NCBI GenBank assembly: GCA_964483375.1
Contig: CAZABJ010000023.1
Coordinates: forward strand, 1 to 38,532
DNA: 38,532 nucleotides
Reading direction: 5' to 3'
Source: JAUIEH01 sp964483375
GTDB taxonomy: Bacteria; Pseudomonadota; Alphaproteobacteria; Caulobacterales; Maricaulaceae
Shown here: positions 26,658 through 34,236 of the stretch, piece by piece
How positions within the stretch are numbered: position 1 is the first letter of the stretch
Layout of the letters: each line of letters starts with the position of its first letter
Translations under genes and position numbers: made by a program
The notes under the pieces: model-generated
The model's database searches: none
The model's input: only the letters and a program-made list of their open reading frames with translations
Told to the model about the DNA's origin: nothing

Positions 26658-26754
26658 CCCCCATAGGGCGAGTAATTATCTAGTTGCCACCTTGACGCGA
26701 GCCTTAGTTTCACGTTTCGTTCGCTCTAAGCTGAGTCTAACGGAGCGCTATGCC

Positions 26755-27186
26755 GTGCGATTGTTGCTTTGCCTGCCCGCGCTTGGCGCGGCGGCGTCGG
26801 CGATGGCGGCGTCTGGTGACGACGTCTTGCCCGGCCCCGTGCCCGCCGCTGTCGAAAGGGTTGTCGACGGAGACACGCTTGCGGTGCGGGCGCAAATCTG
26901 GGTGGGCATGGAAGTGGCTGTGATGGTCCGCTTGGCGGACATCCAGGCGCCGGAACTGCGCCGGGCCGATTGCGCCGCGGAGCGGGAGGCCGGGGAGGCC
27001 GCCCGGGCCGCGCTCGCCGCTGACGCCGGCCACGCGGTGTCCCTCGCCGACATCCGGCACGGCGTATATGCAGGCCGCGTCATAGCGCGTGTGCTCAGCT
27101 CAGACGGCGCAGATATCGGCGCGCGGCTCATTGCGCAGGGTCATGCGGTCGCCTATGGGGACGTTGAGCCGTGGTGCGCGTCGTAA
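26755..27186 (+). CDS. Exported thermonuclease (SNase)-like protein, GTG start
   Basis: The product resembles the staphylococcal nuclease fold: VERVVDGDTLAVRAQIW, then RLADIQAPELRRADC, then HGVYAGRVIARV and GARLIAQGHAVAYGDVEPWC. The catalytic Arg (RLAD), Glu (APE) and second Arg (AGRV) of SNases are all present. The best start is a GTG at 26755 with GGAG 10 nt upstream, because it yields a neat signal peptide (MRLLLCLPALGAAASAMA); no in-frame ATG lies at this place. That gives 143 residues. Secretion to the periplasm and nuclease activity are inferred. It is read in the same direction as its neighbours but stands apart from them by about 100 bp on each side. Confidence 0.8.
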   Translation: MRLLLCLPALGAAASAMAASGDDVLPGPVPAAVERVVDGDTLAVRAQIWVGMEVAVMVRLADIQAPELRRADCAAEREAGEAARAALAADAGHAVSLADIRHGVYAGRVIARVLSSDGADIGARLIAQGHAVAYGDVEPWCAS

Positions 27187-27279
27187 TCGGCGCCTGTCGC
27201 CTGCAGCCTTCGGATTGACGCTTCGCCCCGGCTGACCGATGCATGGAAGCAACGGGCCGCACGCCAAGGGCGGTCGCTG

Positions 27280-27813
27280 ATGCAGAGCCACCGTCTCGTG
27301 ACGTTCACGCCGCCGCGCAGCGTTTCCGCTTTCGCCATCGCTTACGCCGCCGGCAGCGGCGTGTATTTCGTCGAGATCATCGCAGCCTCGCTGCAAGCCG
27401 CGGACGGCGAGCAGGGCTTCGCGTTCATGACCTTGTTCATCGCCTGGCTTCGGTTCACGCCGATGATCTTGGTCTTCGCGGCTTTGACGGTTCCGATAGG
27501 CTTGGCGATCGTTCGCTGGCGCGCGTTGCCGCGGCCTCTGGTCGATGCGGCTGGCGGCGCGCTGATCGCCGCCGCTTCGCCGTTCTTCGCCGCCTTCGCG
27601 CTTGACGCCGTTGAATTCGGCATGCGGGGCGCGTTGGACATGGAGAGCCTTTTTATGATGACAGCCGACGCCGGCGCGCTGGGGGGATTGGGCGCGTCCT
27701 TCGCTGCGCTCCCGGGCTTGGTCGGCGGTTTGGTCTACTGGATCGCGGCTGGGTCTCCGCACGCTCACGCCCCCACGGCGGTGACGGACGAGCCGCCCTC
27801 TGCGGAGGCCTGA
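27280..27813 (+). CDS. Integral membrane protein, unknown function
   Basis: The 177-residue product has four probable membrane helices: about 15-38 (SAFAIAYAAGSGVYFVEIIA), 50-78 (FIAWLRFTPMILVFAALTV), 88-112 (GGALIAAASPFFAAFALDAV) and 130-155 (GLGASFAALPGLVGGLVYWI). The C-terminal tail is short, polar and likely cytoplasmic. GGGCGG lies about 8 nt upstream of the ATG. I do not recognise a named family. It converges with the YhhN gene with only 3 bp between the stops. Confidence 0.75.
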   Translation: MQSHRLVTFTPPRSVSAFAIAYAAGSGVYFVEIIAASLQAADGEQGFAFMTLFIAWLRFTPMILVFAALTVPIGLAIVRWRALPRPLVDAAGGALIAAASPFFAAFALDAVEFGMRGALDMESLFMMTADAGALGGLGASFAALPGLVGGLVYWIAAGSPHAHAPTAVTDEPPSAEA

Positions 27814-27816
27814 GCC

Positions 27817-28509
27817 TCAACGCCGCGCCGGTCCCGCGGCGATGCCGGCGGCCAGCGCCAATTGCGCGATCGCATAAGTGATCCAGACCCACGGAACCGC
27901 ACCCAGCGCGACGTCCTTAAACGCCTCAAGCGCGATCAAGCTGTCTGACAACACGAAGAAAGCCGCCCCAAGCGCAACCAGCCAAGACCCGCGCGCCGCG
28001 ACGGCCAAGGCCGCCATCACCAAAATCACGCCGATATAGAGGCTCGCCGGGAGGCGGAGCGCTCCCATGTCAGGGCCGAGCCAAAGCAGCATGCCGACAG
28101 CGTAGAGGAGGATCGCCGCGCTCACCGGCGTCGTCGCCCAGCGCACGCCGCCCCGGGCGATCCTGGCGGCGAAAATCGCGATGTAAAACAAATGCGCGAG
28201 GGCGAAAGCGGCGATGCCCGCGGTCCAATCCGGCGGGTCGAGCGCTAGGGCGATGTCGCCGCCGGCCGAGGCCAACAATGCGGCGGTCAGAACCCAATGG
28301 CGTCTCACCATCGCAAAGCAAGCGAGCACCAGAAGCACGCCGCCCTTCAATGCCCAAGTGTCCGGCCAAGGTCCGACCAGACCGGCTTGGTGCACGGCGT
28401 AAACCGCCGCCAGCAATCCCGCGCCCACATAAAAGGCGGCGGCGACGAAACCGACGCCGGACGGGCCCGCGCCGTCGTCTTTCTCTGCGCCCATCGCCCC
28501 CGCGCTCAT
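27817..28509 (-). CDS. YhhN family membrane protein (lysoplasmalogenase-like)
   Basis: The product has about eight membrane helices in 230 residues and the conserved motifs of the YhhN/TMEM86 family: LLASAGGDIALAL with the key Asp, AFALAHLFYIAIF, FFVLSDSLIALEAF with a second Asp, and WITYAIAQLALAAG near the end. Mammalian TMEM86B hydrolyses the vinyl-ether bond of lysoplasmalogens; the bacterial substrate is not settled. The ATG at 28509 has GAGGAG about 7 nt upstream. It diverges from argG with 62 bp between the starts, so the two promoters must overlap. Confidence 0.88.
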   Translation of the reverse strand: MSAGAMGAEKDDGAGPSGVGFVAAAFYVGAGLLAAVYAVHQAGLVGPWPDTWALKGGVLLVLACFAMVRRHWVLTAALLASAGGDIALALDPPDWTAGIAAFALAHLFYIAIFAARIARGGVRWATTPVSAAILLYAVGMLLWLGPDMGALRLPASLYIGVILVMAALAVAARGSWLVALGAAFFVLSDSLIALEAFKDVALGAVPWVWITYAIAQLALAAGIAAGPARR

Positions 28510-28571
28510 TCGCTGCTCCTCAAACGCATGCGGACGGGGCTATCGTCCCGCGCTCAGGCAAGGGAGCGCAG

Positions 28572-29795
28572 ATGTCGCAGGAAGTCAAAAAGGTCGTGCT
28601 CGCATTTTCCGGCGGGCTGGACACCTCGATCATTCTCAAATGGTTGCAGGCGGAGAGGGGGCTGGAGGTCGTCACCTTCACCGCCGACCTCGGCCAAGGC
28701 GAAGAGCTCGAGCCGGCGCGTCGACGGGCGGAGAGCTTAGGCGTGAAAGAGATTTTCATCGAGGACCTGCGGGAGGATTTTGTCCGCGATTACGTCTTCC
28801 CGATGTTTCGCGCCAATACGGTCTATGAGGGACTGTATCTGCTGGGCACCTCAATCGCGCGGCCGCTTATCGCCAAGCGGCAAATCGAAATCGCGCGCTT
28901 GACCGGCGCGGACGCGGTCTGCCACGGCGCAACGGGCAAGGGCAACGACCAGGTTCGGTTCGAATTGGCCTACGCCGCCCTCGACCCTGATATCGAAGTC
29001 ATCGCCCCGTGGCGGGAATGGGCGTTCAAGTCACGCGAAGATTTGCTTGATTACGCCGAGACCCATGGCATCGACGTGCCGAAGGACAAGCGCGGGGAAG
29101 CGCCGTTTTCCGTCGATGCGAACCTCCTGCATACCTCCTCAGAAGGCAAAGTGCTGGAGGATCCCGACGAGCCCGCGCCGGACTTCGTTTATCAACGCTC
29201 AGTCGCTCCCGAAGCGGCGCCGGATGCCCCCCAGCTGGTCGAGATCGCGTTCGAACGCGGCGATCCGGTGGCGATTGACGGCGTCGCGCTCTCGCCCGCG
29301 GCTCTGCTCGCCAAGCTCAACGAGATCGGCGGCGCGCACGGCGTTGGGCGGCTAGACCTGCTCGAGAACCGCTTCATCGGCATGAAAAGTCGCGGCATTT
29401 ACGAAACGCCAGGCGGGACGATCTTGCTCGCCGCCCATCGGGGGATCGAGCAAGTCACCCTCGACCGCGGCGCGGCGCATCTCAAAGACGAGCTGATGCC
29501 GCGTTACGCCGAGCTGATTTATAACGGCTTCTGGTTTTCTCCCGAGCGGGAGATGCTGCAAGCCGCCATCGACCACAGCCAAGCCATGGTGACCGGCACG
29601 GTCCGGGTGAAAGTCTACAAAGGTTCGGTGGACGTAGTGGGCCGCGCCTCGCCCTTTTCGCTCTATTCCCTCGAACACGTCACCTTCGAAGAAGACGACG
29701 TGTACGACCAGCGCGACAGCCATGGCTTCATTCGCCTGAACGGCCTCCGCTTGAGGCTCAAAGCCATGCGCGACCGGCGCGCGGGAAAGAACTGA
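28572..29795 (+). CDS. argG: Argininosuccinate synthase
   Basis: ArgG joins citrulline and aspartate with ATP in arginine synthesis. The 407-residue product has the N-type ATP pyrophosphatase loop LAFSGGLDTSIIL at about residues 10-22, then TADLGQGEELEPA. GTSIARPLIAK, CHGATGKGNDQVRFE near 116-130 and PWREWAFKSREDL follow. The C-terminus has MKSRGIYETPGGTIL and VRVKVYKGSVDVVGR. The ATG at 28572 has GGGAG upstream and starts the family's usual MSQEVKKVVLAFSGG; a longer frame reaches back into the divergent gene and is discarded. No other arginine gene is in the window. Confidence 0.97.
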   Translation: MSQEVKKVVLAFSGGLDTSIILKWLQAERGLEVVTFTADLGQGEELEPARRRAESLGVKEIFIEDLREDFVRDYVFPMFRANTVYEGLYLLGTSIARPLIAKRQIEIARLTGADAVCHGATGKGNDQVRFELAYAALDPDIEVIAPWREWAFKSREDLLDYAETHGIDVPKDKRGEAPFSVDANLLHTSSEGKVLEDPDEPAPDFVYQRSVAPEAAPDAPQLVEIAFERGDPVAIDGVALSPAALLAKLNEIGGAHGVGRLDLLENRFIGMKSRGIYETPGGTILLAAHRGIEQVTLDRGAAHLKDELMPRYAELIYNGFWFSPEREMLQAAIDHSQAMVTGTVRVKVYKGSVDVVGRASPFSLYSLEHVTFEEDDVYDQRDSHGFIRLNGLRLRLKAMRDRRAGKN

Positions 29796-29798
29796 AGG

Positions 29799-29815
29799 GC
29801 CCGACTTAGGCGGGC
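29799..29815. terminator. Short hairpin between convergent argG and crotonase gene
   Basis: GCCCG and CGGGC pair around a 7-nt loop just after the argG stop and across the stop of the crotonase gene. There is no T run on the plus strand; the minus strand has only a mixed CCTTCAGTTCTTT. A weak bidirectional terminator at best. Confidence 0.25.
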
Positions 29816-30486
29816 AGTCTTAGGCTCTCCGCCATCTCCGCAAGCACGCGCTCGCGAACCAAGCGTTTGTTGCCGGCGTAAGCGTCGGCGGGCAGTTGGC
29901 CGAGCATGGCTGCCGTTTGCAGGGCGGTCTCCATCAGCGCTTCGGGTTGAACCACGGCGTCGAGATAGCCGGCTTCCAACGCTTCCTCGGGCCGGTAAAG
30001 CTTGGCCATGATCAACGCTTCATCGAGAAAGGTCGGCTTCAAACGAAATTTGGCCAGCGCCATGGCGAAACGCGGCACCAGCATGCCGTTAACAGTTTCA
30101 TTCGCGCCGATCTTGAATTCGCCGGGCACGCCGATGCGACGGTCGCAAGCGAGCGCGAGAAACACGCCCATGGCGATGCAGTGGCCGGTGATCGCGGCGA
30201 TGACAGGCTTGCCGAGATTGAACACCCGGTGGGCCAGGCGGCCGCCGCCATCCACCAACGCGATGTTCTCTTCCATGGTCGAGCTTTGAAAAAAGCCCAG
30301 GTCGAACCCGGCGGAGAACTTCCCGGGCATGCCGGTGATCACGACCGCTTTGATGTCGGCGTCGCTCTCAGCCTGATCGATGACGGCGTTCAGCGCTTCG
30401 AGGGCGGGCGGATTGATGATGTTCGCCTTGCCGTCATTCATGGCGATCACGCCGACGCCGTCCTGCACATCGAGCTGCACGTTCAT
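29806..30486 (-). CDS. Crotonase / enoyl-CoA hydratase-isomerase family protein
   Basis: The 226-residue product has the crotonase fold. VVITGMPGKFSAGFDL near 46-61 is the CoA-binding and first oxyanion segment, and KPVIAAITGHCIAMGVFLALACDRRI near 93-118 the second. FKIGANETVNGMLVPRFAM carries a Glu at the place where hydratases keep one catalytic Glu; the second is not obvious, so the reaction may be isomerisation or another crotonase reaction. It is slightly shorter than typical 255-260-residue hydratases. The ATG at 30486 gives a normal family start (MNVQLDVQDGVGVIAMN). It converges with argG and diverges from ppa. Confidence 0.9.
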   Translation of the reverse strand: MNVQLDVQDGVGVIAMNDGKANIINPPALEALNAVIDQAESDADIKAVVITGMPGKFSAGFDLGFFQSSTMEENIALVDGGGRLAHRVFNLGKPVIAAITGHCIAMGVFLALACDRRIGVPGEFKIGANETVNGMLVPRFAMALAKFRLKPTFLDEALIMAKLYRPEEALEAGYLDAVVQPEALMETALQTAAMLGQLPADAYAGNKRLVRERVLAEMAESLRLPA

Positions 30487-30686
30487 GGGTTTCCTCGTAT
30501 TTTTTTTGCGGCGGCGGAGCGGAAAGGCTCACATGCGCGGGAGGGTGAAATCTATCCCGCATCATCGTGGTCCCCGGCAAGTGGCCTAGCGTGGGCATCG
30601 GCGCGGGCATGGCCTGCGACCAAAGCGGCATAGACGCCGCCGGCCCCACGCGGGAAAAGGACAGCCTCGCATCTGGAGCGCTGTCC

Positions 30687-31232
30687 ATGGATCTGTCGAA
30701 AATTCCCGCCGGCCATAACCCGCCGGACGACATCAATGTCGTCATCGAAGTGCCGCTGGGCGGGGACGCCATCAAATATGAGTTCGACGAGGCCTCAGGC
30801 GCGATGTTCGTCGACCGGTTCCTCTACACTGAGATGCGGTATCCCTGTAATTACGGCTTCATTCCGCAAACGCTGGCTGACGACGGCGATGCGGTCGACG
30901 TGATGGCGGTGGGCTCGCGTCCGCTGGTGCCCGGTTCGGTGCTGCGGGTCCGGCCGGTGGGCGTGCTCCTCATGCGCGATGACAAAGGGCTCGACGAGAA
31001 AATCCTCGCGGTGCCGCACCGAAAGCTGACCAGCTATTACGACCGCATCGATAGCTACACCGATCTACCGAGCCTTCTGGTCGAAAAGGTACAGCACTTT
31101 TTCGAACACTATAAGGATCTCGAGCCGAGCAAGTGGTCGCAAATCGAGGGCTGGGCCGGTGTTGAGAAAGCGCGAGAGATCATTCGCGACTCAGTGGCGC
31201 GAAGGCTCGAAACCCCGAAAGCGGCGGAATAG
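30687..31232 (+). CDS. ppa: Inorganic pyrophosphatase, family I
   Basis: Ppa hydrolyses pyrophosphate to phosphate and so drives biosynthetic reactions in the cytoplasm. The 181-residue product begins MDLSKIPAGHNPPDDINVVIEVP and has the active-site stretch YPCNYGFIPQTLADDGDAVDV with the family's acidic cluster. KILAVPHRKL and FFEHYKDLEPSKWSQIEGW follow, as in other members. GGAG lies about 9 nt upstream of the ATG. An open frame runs back to 30567 without similarity. The 200 bp before the start contains no gene; usg follows on the same strand after about 150 bp. Confidence 0.96.
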   Translation: MDLSKIPAGHNPPDDINVVIEVPLGGDAIKYEFDEASGAMFVDRFLYTEMRYPCNYGFIPQTLADDGDAVDVMAVGSRPLVPGSVLRVRPVGVLLMRDDKGLDEKILAVPHRKLTSYYDRIDSYTDLPSLLVEKVQHFFEHYKDLEPSKWSQIEGWAGVEKAREIIRDSVARRLETPKAAE

Positions 31233-31383
31233 CCAGTCTCGCGAACGCGCTTCCCCTCAAACGCGAAAATTTTAGCAAACATGCACATTCGCTGCTAACT
31301 TTCAGCGTTCAGCAGCAATTCATGCCTTTTGTGATTGAATTCGCCTTGATAGCGGGAAAGAATTTTCCGCGAGAGGAGGCGAG

Positions 31384-31656
31384 ATGTCAAAATCGACAGA
31401 CCTCGCGGCCCGCCTGCAGGGATACCGTTTGGCGACCGCGGAAGTGCTCTACTATATGCCCGACCACCCGTCGCTCCTGCAGAGCTTCGTTTGGCAGACC
31501 ATGGACCATGCGCCGCAATATCCCCGGATCGCTCAGTTTTTGAGCTATTGGCGACGGGAAATCGAAGCGGTCATCCATTCGGTTCACGTGGGATCAACCC
31601 AGCTCGTCGCGCCGAGCGACTGGCGCACGGTCGACGGTGAGTTCCGGCTGCATTGA
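31384..31656 (+). CDS. Usg family protein
   Basis: The 90-residue protein matches the alphaproteobacterial Usg family: LQGYRLATAEVLYYMPDHPSLLQSF, the segment W...D.AP.YP.I..FL.YW, IHSVHV and the end TVDGEFRLH. The family is small, soluble and of unknown function. A strong GAGGAGG site lies just before the ATG. The 150 bp upstream is less GC-rich than its surroundings and includes a short inverted repeat (GCTGCT and AGCAGC, near 31292-31317), so it may have its own promoter. Confidence 0.9.
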   Translation: MSKSTDLAARLQGYRLATAEVLYYMPDHPSLLQSFVWQTMDHAPQYPRIAQFLSYWRREIEAVIHSVHVGSTQLVAPSDWRTVDGEFRLH

Positions 31657-31697
31657 ACCGGGCTTTTGAGATCCGGCGGCGGGCGGCGGGCTGGACG

Positions 31698-32078
31698 TCA
31701 GCCGTCGACGGGTTCTTCCAGCTCGGGTGACGTCGCGCCCTCGACCTCGCAGGCGCCGACGGCGTCTTCCTGGAGCTCGATGACCCGGTTGGCGATGGTC
31801 AGGATCTCGTCCATCGAATAGCCCTCGCTCATCAGCGTCCCGATGGCGAGGGGCACGTCGTCGCGCAGCTCAGGGTCGGCGAAAAGACGCGCCGCGCCGT
31901 CGATCTCACGCGAGGTGAAACGGTCAGCCACGAACGCGCGGAGACAGCCGCATGTTTCCGCCGTCGAGCCGTCGTCGATGCACACGGCCTCAAGACGATC
32001 AAGACCTTGCTCGCTCGCCGAAGCGGCCCCGAACGAAACGGCGCACGCCGCCGCAGCCGCGGTTAAAGAGCGGATCAT
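31698..32078 (-). CDS. Small exported four-cysteine protein A
   Basis: The 126-residue product has a signal peptide (MIRSLTAAAAACAVSFGAASA) followed by a helical domain with the pattern C-x9-CxC (VCIDDGSTAETCGC), a TSRE segment, then LMSEGYSMDEILTIA and a last cysteine in VGACEVEG. The tail is acidic (SPELEEPVDG). The same layout occurs in proteins B and C nearby. The ATG at 32078 overlaps the stop of B as ATGA, so the two are translated together. I know no named family. Two disulfides in the periplasm are an inference from the cysteine spacing. Confidence 0.8.
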   Translation of the reverse strand: MIRSLTAAAAACAVSFGAASASEQGLDRLEAVCIDDGSTAETCGCLRAFVADRFTSREIDGAARLFADPELRDDVPLAIGTLMSEGYSMDEILTIANRVIELQEDAVGACEVEGATSPELEEPVDG

Positions 32079-32425
32079 CGGCCGCCCACCGTCGAAACGC
32101 CGCACGAATTCGAAACATCGGCCTGCACCCGGCGCAGCTTCGCCGCGAGTGCGCCGACTTCTTGAATGGACATTCCGACCTCGTTCATCACCGTCATCAG
32201 CGCGCGCTGATTATCCATCCGTCCGTTAATCCGGGCGTAGAACGCAAGCTCGCGGTCGGTCAGTTCTTCCGCGTAGCGATCCGCAGCGCAAGAACACGCC
32301 GCAGCGGAATCTCCGCCGCGAACGCAGGCCTGATAAATGGACTCTCGGTGCGTCAATGCCGACGCGGGCAGGCTCACCAGTCCTGCGAACAGTGTCGCAA
32401 GAGCGAAAACGGCCATGCGCTTCAT
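32075..32425 (-). CDS. Small exported four-cysteine protein B
   Basis: The 116-residue product begins with a signal peptide (MKRMAVFALATLFAGLVSLPASA). The mature part has YQACVRGGDSAAACSC (C-x9-CxC), LTDRELAFYAR, MNEVGMSIQEVGALA and a final NSCGVSTVGGR. This matches protein A in order and spacing, although overall identity is low. GGGAG lies about 8 nt upstream of the ATG at 32425; the frame is open to 32455. It is the first gene of a two-gene unit with A. It diverges from the lipoprotein genes on the plus strand, with 147 bp between the starts. Confidence 0.8.
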   Translation of the reverse strand: MKRMAVFALATLFAGLVSLPASALTHRESIYQACVRGGDSAAACSCAADRYAEELTDRELAFYARINGRMDNQRALMTVMNEVGMSIQEVGALAAKLRRVQADVSNSCGVSTVGGR

Positions 32426-32572
32426 GGCGATACAGCTCCCAATCAGGTCCCTCAAGCCCGCATACTAACCTGCGATAAGGCGAAAGCGAGGCGAGAGAGG
32501 GCCTGCCCCAAGCCGCGCGCACAGGTTATGGTGGCGAAACGACCCACTGGTTTCGCTTTAGGGAGGTCGCGC

Positions 32573-33070
32573 ATGCGCGCCCGCAGTCTCGCCAGCCTCG
32601 TCCTCGCCGCCGCTGCGCTTGCGGCGTGCGTGACATCCCCGACCGCCTACGCGCCCGCCGCCGCCCAGGGCGGGTTCGGGTTTTCCGAACAGCGCATCGA
32701 GCGCGATCGCTTCATTGTTCGTTTCCAGGGCAATTCCGCCACATCGGCGGACGCCGTCCGGACGCTCGCCCTGCGCCGCGCCGCAGAGGTGACGCTCGGG
32801 GAAGGCTATGACTGGTTCGAAGTGGTCTCCCGTAGCGAGGGCGCGGAAGGCGCTCCGCGGTCAGGTCCGTCAGTCGGCGTCGGCGTCGGCGGCGGGTCGG
32901 GCGGATCCTTCGGAAGCGTCGGGGTTTCGCTGCCGCTCGGCCAGGGCGGCGGCGTCGAAACCCAAGCCGCGCTTGAAATCTTGTTGCGCCGCGGCCCAGC
33001 GCCCGCCGGCGCCCCGGACGCGTATGACGCCCGGTCGGTGTTGCTGAACATCCCCGTCACAGGACGGTGA
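32573..33070 (+). CDS. CC0125/CC1285-type lipoprotein, Gly-rich loop (paralog 1)
   Basis: The 165-residue product has a lipoprotein signal peptide with lipobox LAAC near residue 19 (ALAACVTSPTAYAPA). The mature domain shares with the next gene: GFGFSEQRIERDRFIVRFQGNS, then LALRRAAEVTLGEGYDWFEVV, a variable middle, ALEILLRRGP and YDAR.V. In this copy the middle is a Gly/Ser/Val-rich loop of about 35 residues. A good GGGAGG site precedes the ATG at 32573. The family is common in Caulobacter relatives and has no established function. It is probably anchored in the outer membrane, facing the periplasm. Confidence 0.85.
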   Translation: MRARSLASLVLAAAALAACVTSPTAYAPAAAQGGFGFSEQRIERDRFIVRFQGNSATSADAVRTLALRRAAEVTLGEGYDWFEVVSRSEGAEGAPRSGPSVGVGVGGGSGGSFGSVGVSLPLGQGGGVETQAALEILLRRGPAPAGAPDAYDARSVLLNIPVTGR

Positions 33071-33151
33071 TCGGTTACGGCGCCGCGAGGCGTCGTCAAA
33101 TGGCTCTAACTGCGCCACATTTGTTGAGCCGGGACGGATTGGGAGAGCACA

Positions 33152-33694
33152 ATGAACGCACGCGTCTTCATCATCGCCGCAGCGCTGCTGGCGGCGGCTT
33201 GCGCAACGCCGACGCCCTACGCCCCGGCGGGCGGAGCCGCCGGCGATTTCGGCTACTCTGAGCGCCAAATCGAGTCCAATCGGTTTCGGGTCTCGTTCGC
33301 AGGGAACTCGCTGACGGATCTTGAGACGGTAGAGACGTTTCTATTGTTCCGCGCAGCGGAGCTGACCCTGCAGCGGGGCGGGGATTGGTTCGCTGTCGTC
33401 GACCGGGACACCGAGCGCAACACTCGGGTGTCCGGCCGGAGCGCTTTCGGCCCCTATTATGGCGGGTTCTCGCGCCGGTACTTCCATCCCAGCTTCGGTT
33501 GGCGCTATTGGCACGACCCGTTCTTCTACGGCCACTCCAATGACTTCTATGTCCGTGAAATCACGCGGTACGAAGCCTCGGCTGAAATTCTGATCGGTCG
33601 CGGCCCGCGTTTGGCGGACAATCCGAACGTTTATGACGCTCGGGAGGTTCGCGCGAACCTCGCCAATGCAATCGCGGCGGCGCCCGCTCCGTAA
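33152..33694 (+). CDS. CC0125/CC1285-type lipoprotein, aromatic loop (paralog 2)
   Basis: The 180-residue product has the lipobox LAAAC (ALLAAACATPTPYAPA). FGYSERQIESNRFRVSFAGNS, FRAAELTLQRGGDWFAVVDRD, ASAEILIGRGP and YDAREV repeat the layout of paralog 1, 81 bp upstream. Its middle differs: a Tyr/Phe/His/Trp-rich segment of about 35 residues (PYYGGFSRRYFHPSFGWRYW, then HDPFFYGHSNDFY). GGGAG lies about 8 nt before the ATG. It converges on protein C, with an 11-bp hairpin between them. The two lipoproteins look like a tandem duplication with the loop replaced. Confidence 0.85.
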   Translation: MNARVFIIAAALLAAACATPTPYAPAGGAAGDFGYSERQIESNRFRVSFAGNSLTDLETVETFLLFRAAELTLQRGGDWFAVVDRDTERNTRVSGRSAFGPYYGGFSRRYFHPSFGWRYWHDPFFYGHSNDFYVREITRYEASAEILIGRGPRLADNPNVYDAREVRANLANAIAAAPAP

Positions 33695-33714
33695 AAAACC
33701 TTCGACACGCTCGC

Positions 33715-33741
33715 GCCGCGCCAGGAAAGCCCTGGCGCGGC
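33715..33741. terminator. Bidirectional terminator-like hairpin
   Basis: Arms GCCGCGCCAGG and CCTGGCGCGGC (11 bp, perfect) flank a 5-nt loop in the 73-bp gap between two convergent genes. On the minus strand a TTTTTT run follows, but about 17 nt after the arm, so it is not a classical U-tract. Position and strength favour a terminator for both genes. Confidence 0.55.
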
Positions 33742-33767
33742 CGGCGACGGCGGAGCGAAGGCATGGC

Positions 33768-34154
33768 TCAGCGTTGGCGGAGGCCGAAGCATGTCGCGTT
33801 TACGTCAGCTTCCATATCGATGAGGAGCTGGCCAGCCGCCTGGATCTCTTGGGCCGAATAGCCTTCGGAGACGAGACGTTGCGCGATTTGCGCAAACTCA
33901 GAATCCGCGCGCGCCCGCATGAACTCGCGCAGAATGGCCATTTGGCGCTCGGTGGCTTGGCCGGACATGTAGCCCGCGCCGCACGCGCATTCGAGGCCTA
34001 AGCCGGAATGTGCCGGCGAGCCGCCCGTATCCTGCATACATCGCGTGAAGAAGCCGTCGGCGGCCTGGCCGCGCGGGTTTGAGCCGTAGGATTGGGCCAA
34101 GGCCGGCGCGGCGACGGAAGCCGCCGCGGCGGCGGCGAGAAGCAAAATTCGCAT
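33768..34154 (-). CDS. Small exported four-cysteine protein C
   Basis: The 128-residue product has a signal peptide (MRILLLAAAAAASVAAPALAQ), then FTRCMQDTGG, a longer spacer and ECACGAGYMSG (C-x16-CxC). ATERQMAILREFM, LVSEGYSAQEIQAAGQL and a last NATCFGLRQR follow. It shares the order C, CxC, helix, EGYS..EI, C with protein A, its nearest relative by eye. AGGGGA lies about 6 nt before the ATG at 34154; the frame is open to 34286 into the next gene. It stands alone on the minus strand, 82 bp past the end of the SDR gene. Function unknown. Confidence 0.8.
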   Translation of the reverse strand: MRILLLAAAAAASVAAPALAQSYGSNPRGQAADGFFTRCMQDTGGSPAHSGLGLECACGAGYMSGQATERQMAILREFMRARADSEFAQIAQRLVSEGYSAQEIQAAGQLLIDMEADVNATCFGLRQR

Positions 34155-34236
34155 GAAAATCCCCTGGTTAGCTGTCGCGCATGCTCGCGCCGGGATGCGG
34201 CGAAAACTTGACCTTGGCGAGACGATCCGGCGCAGA

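Noticed and set aside
31292..31317. Short inverted repeat GCTGCT / AGCAGC upstream of usg
   Set aside because: Six-bp arms with a long loop can arise by chance; kept only as a remark under usg.
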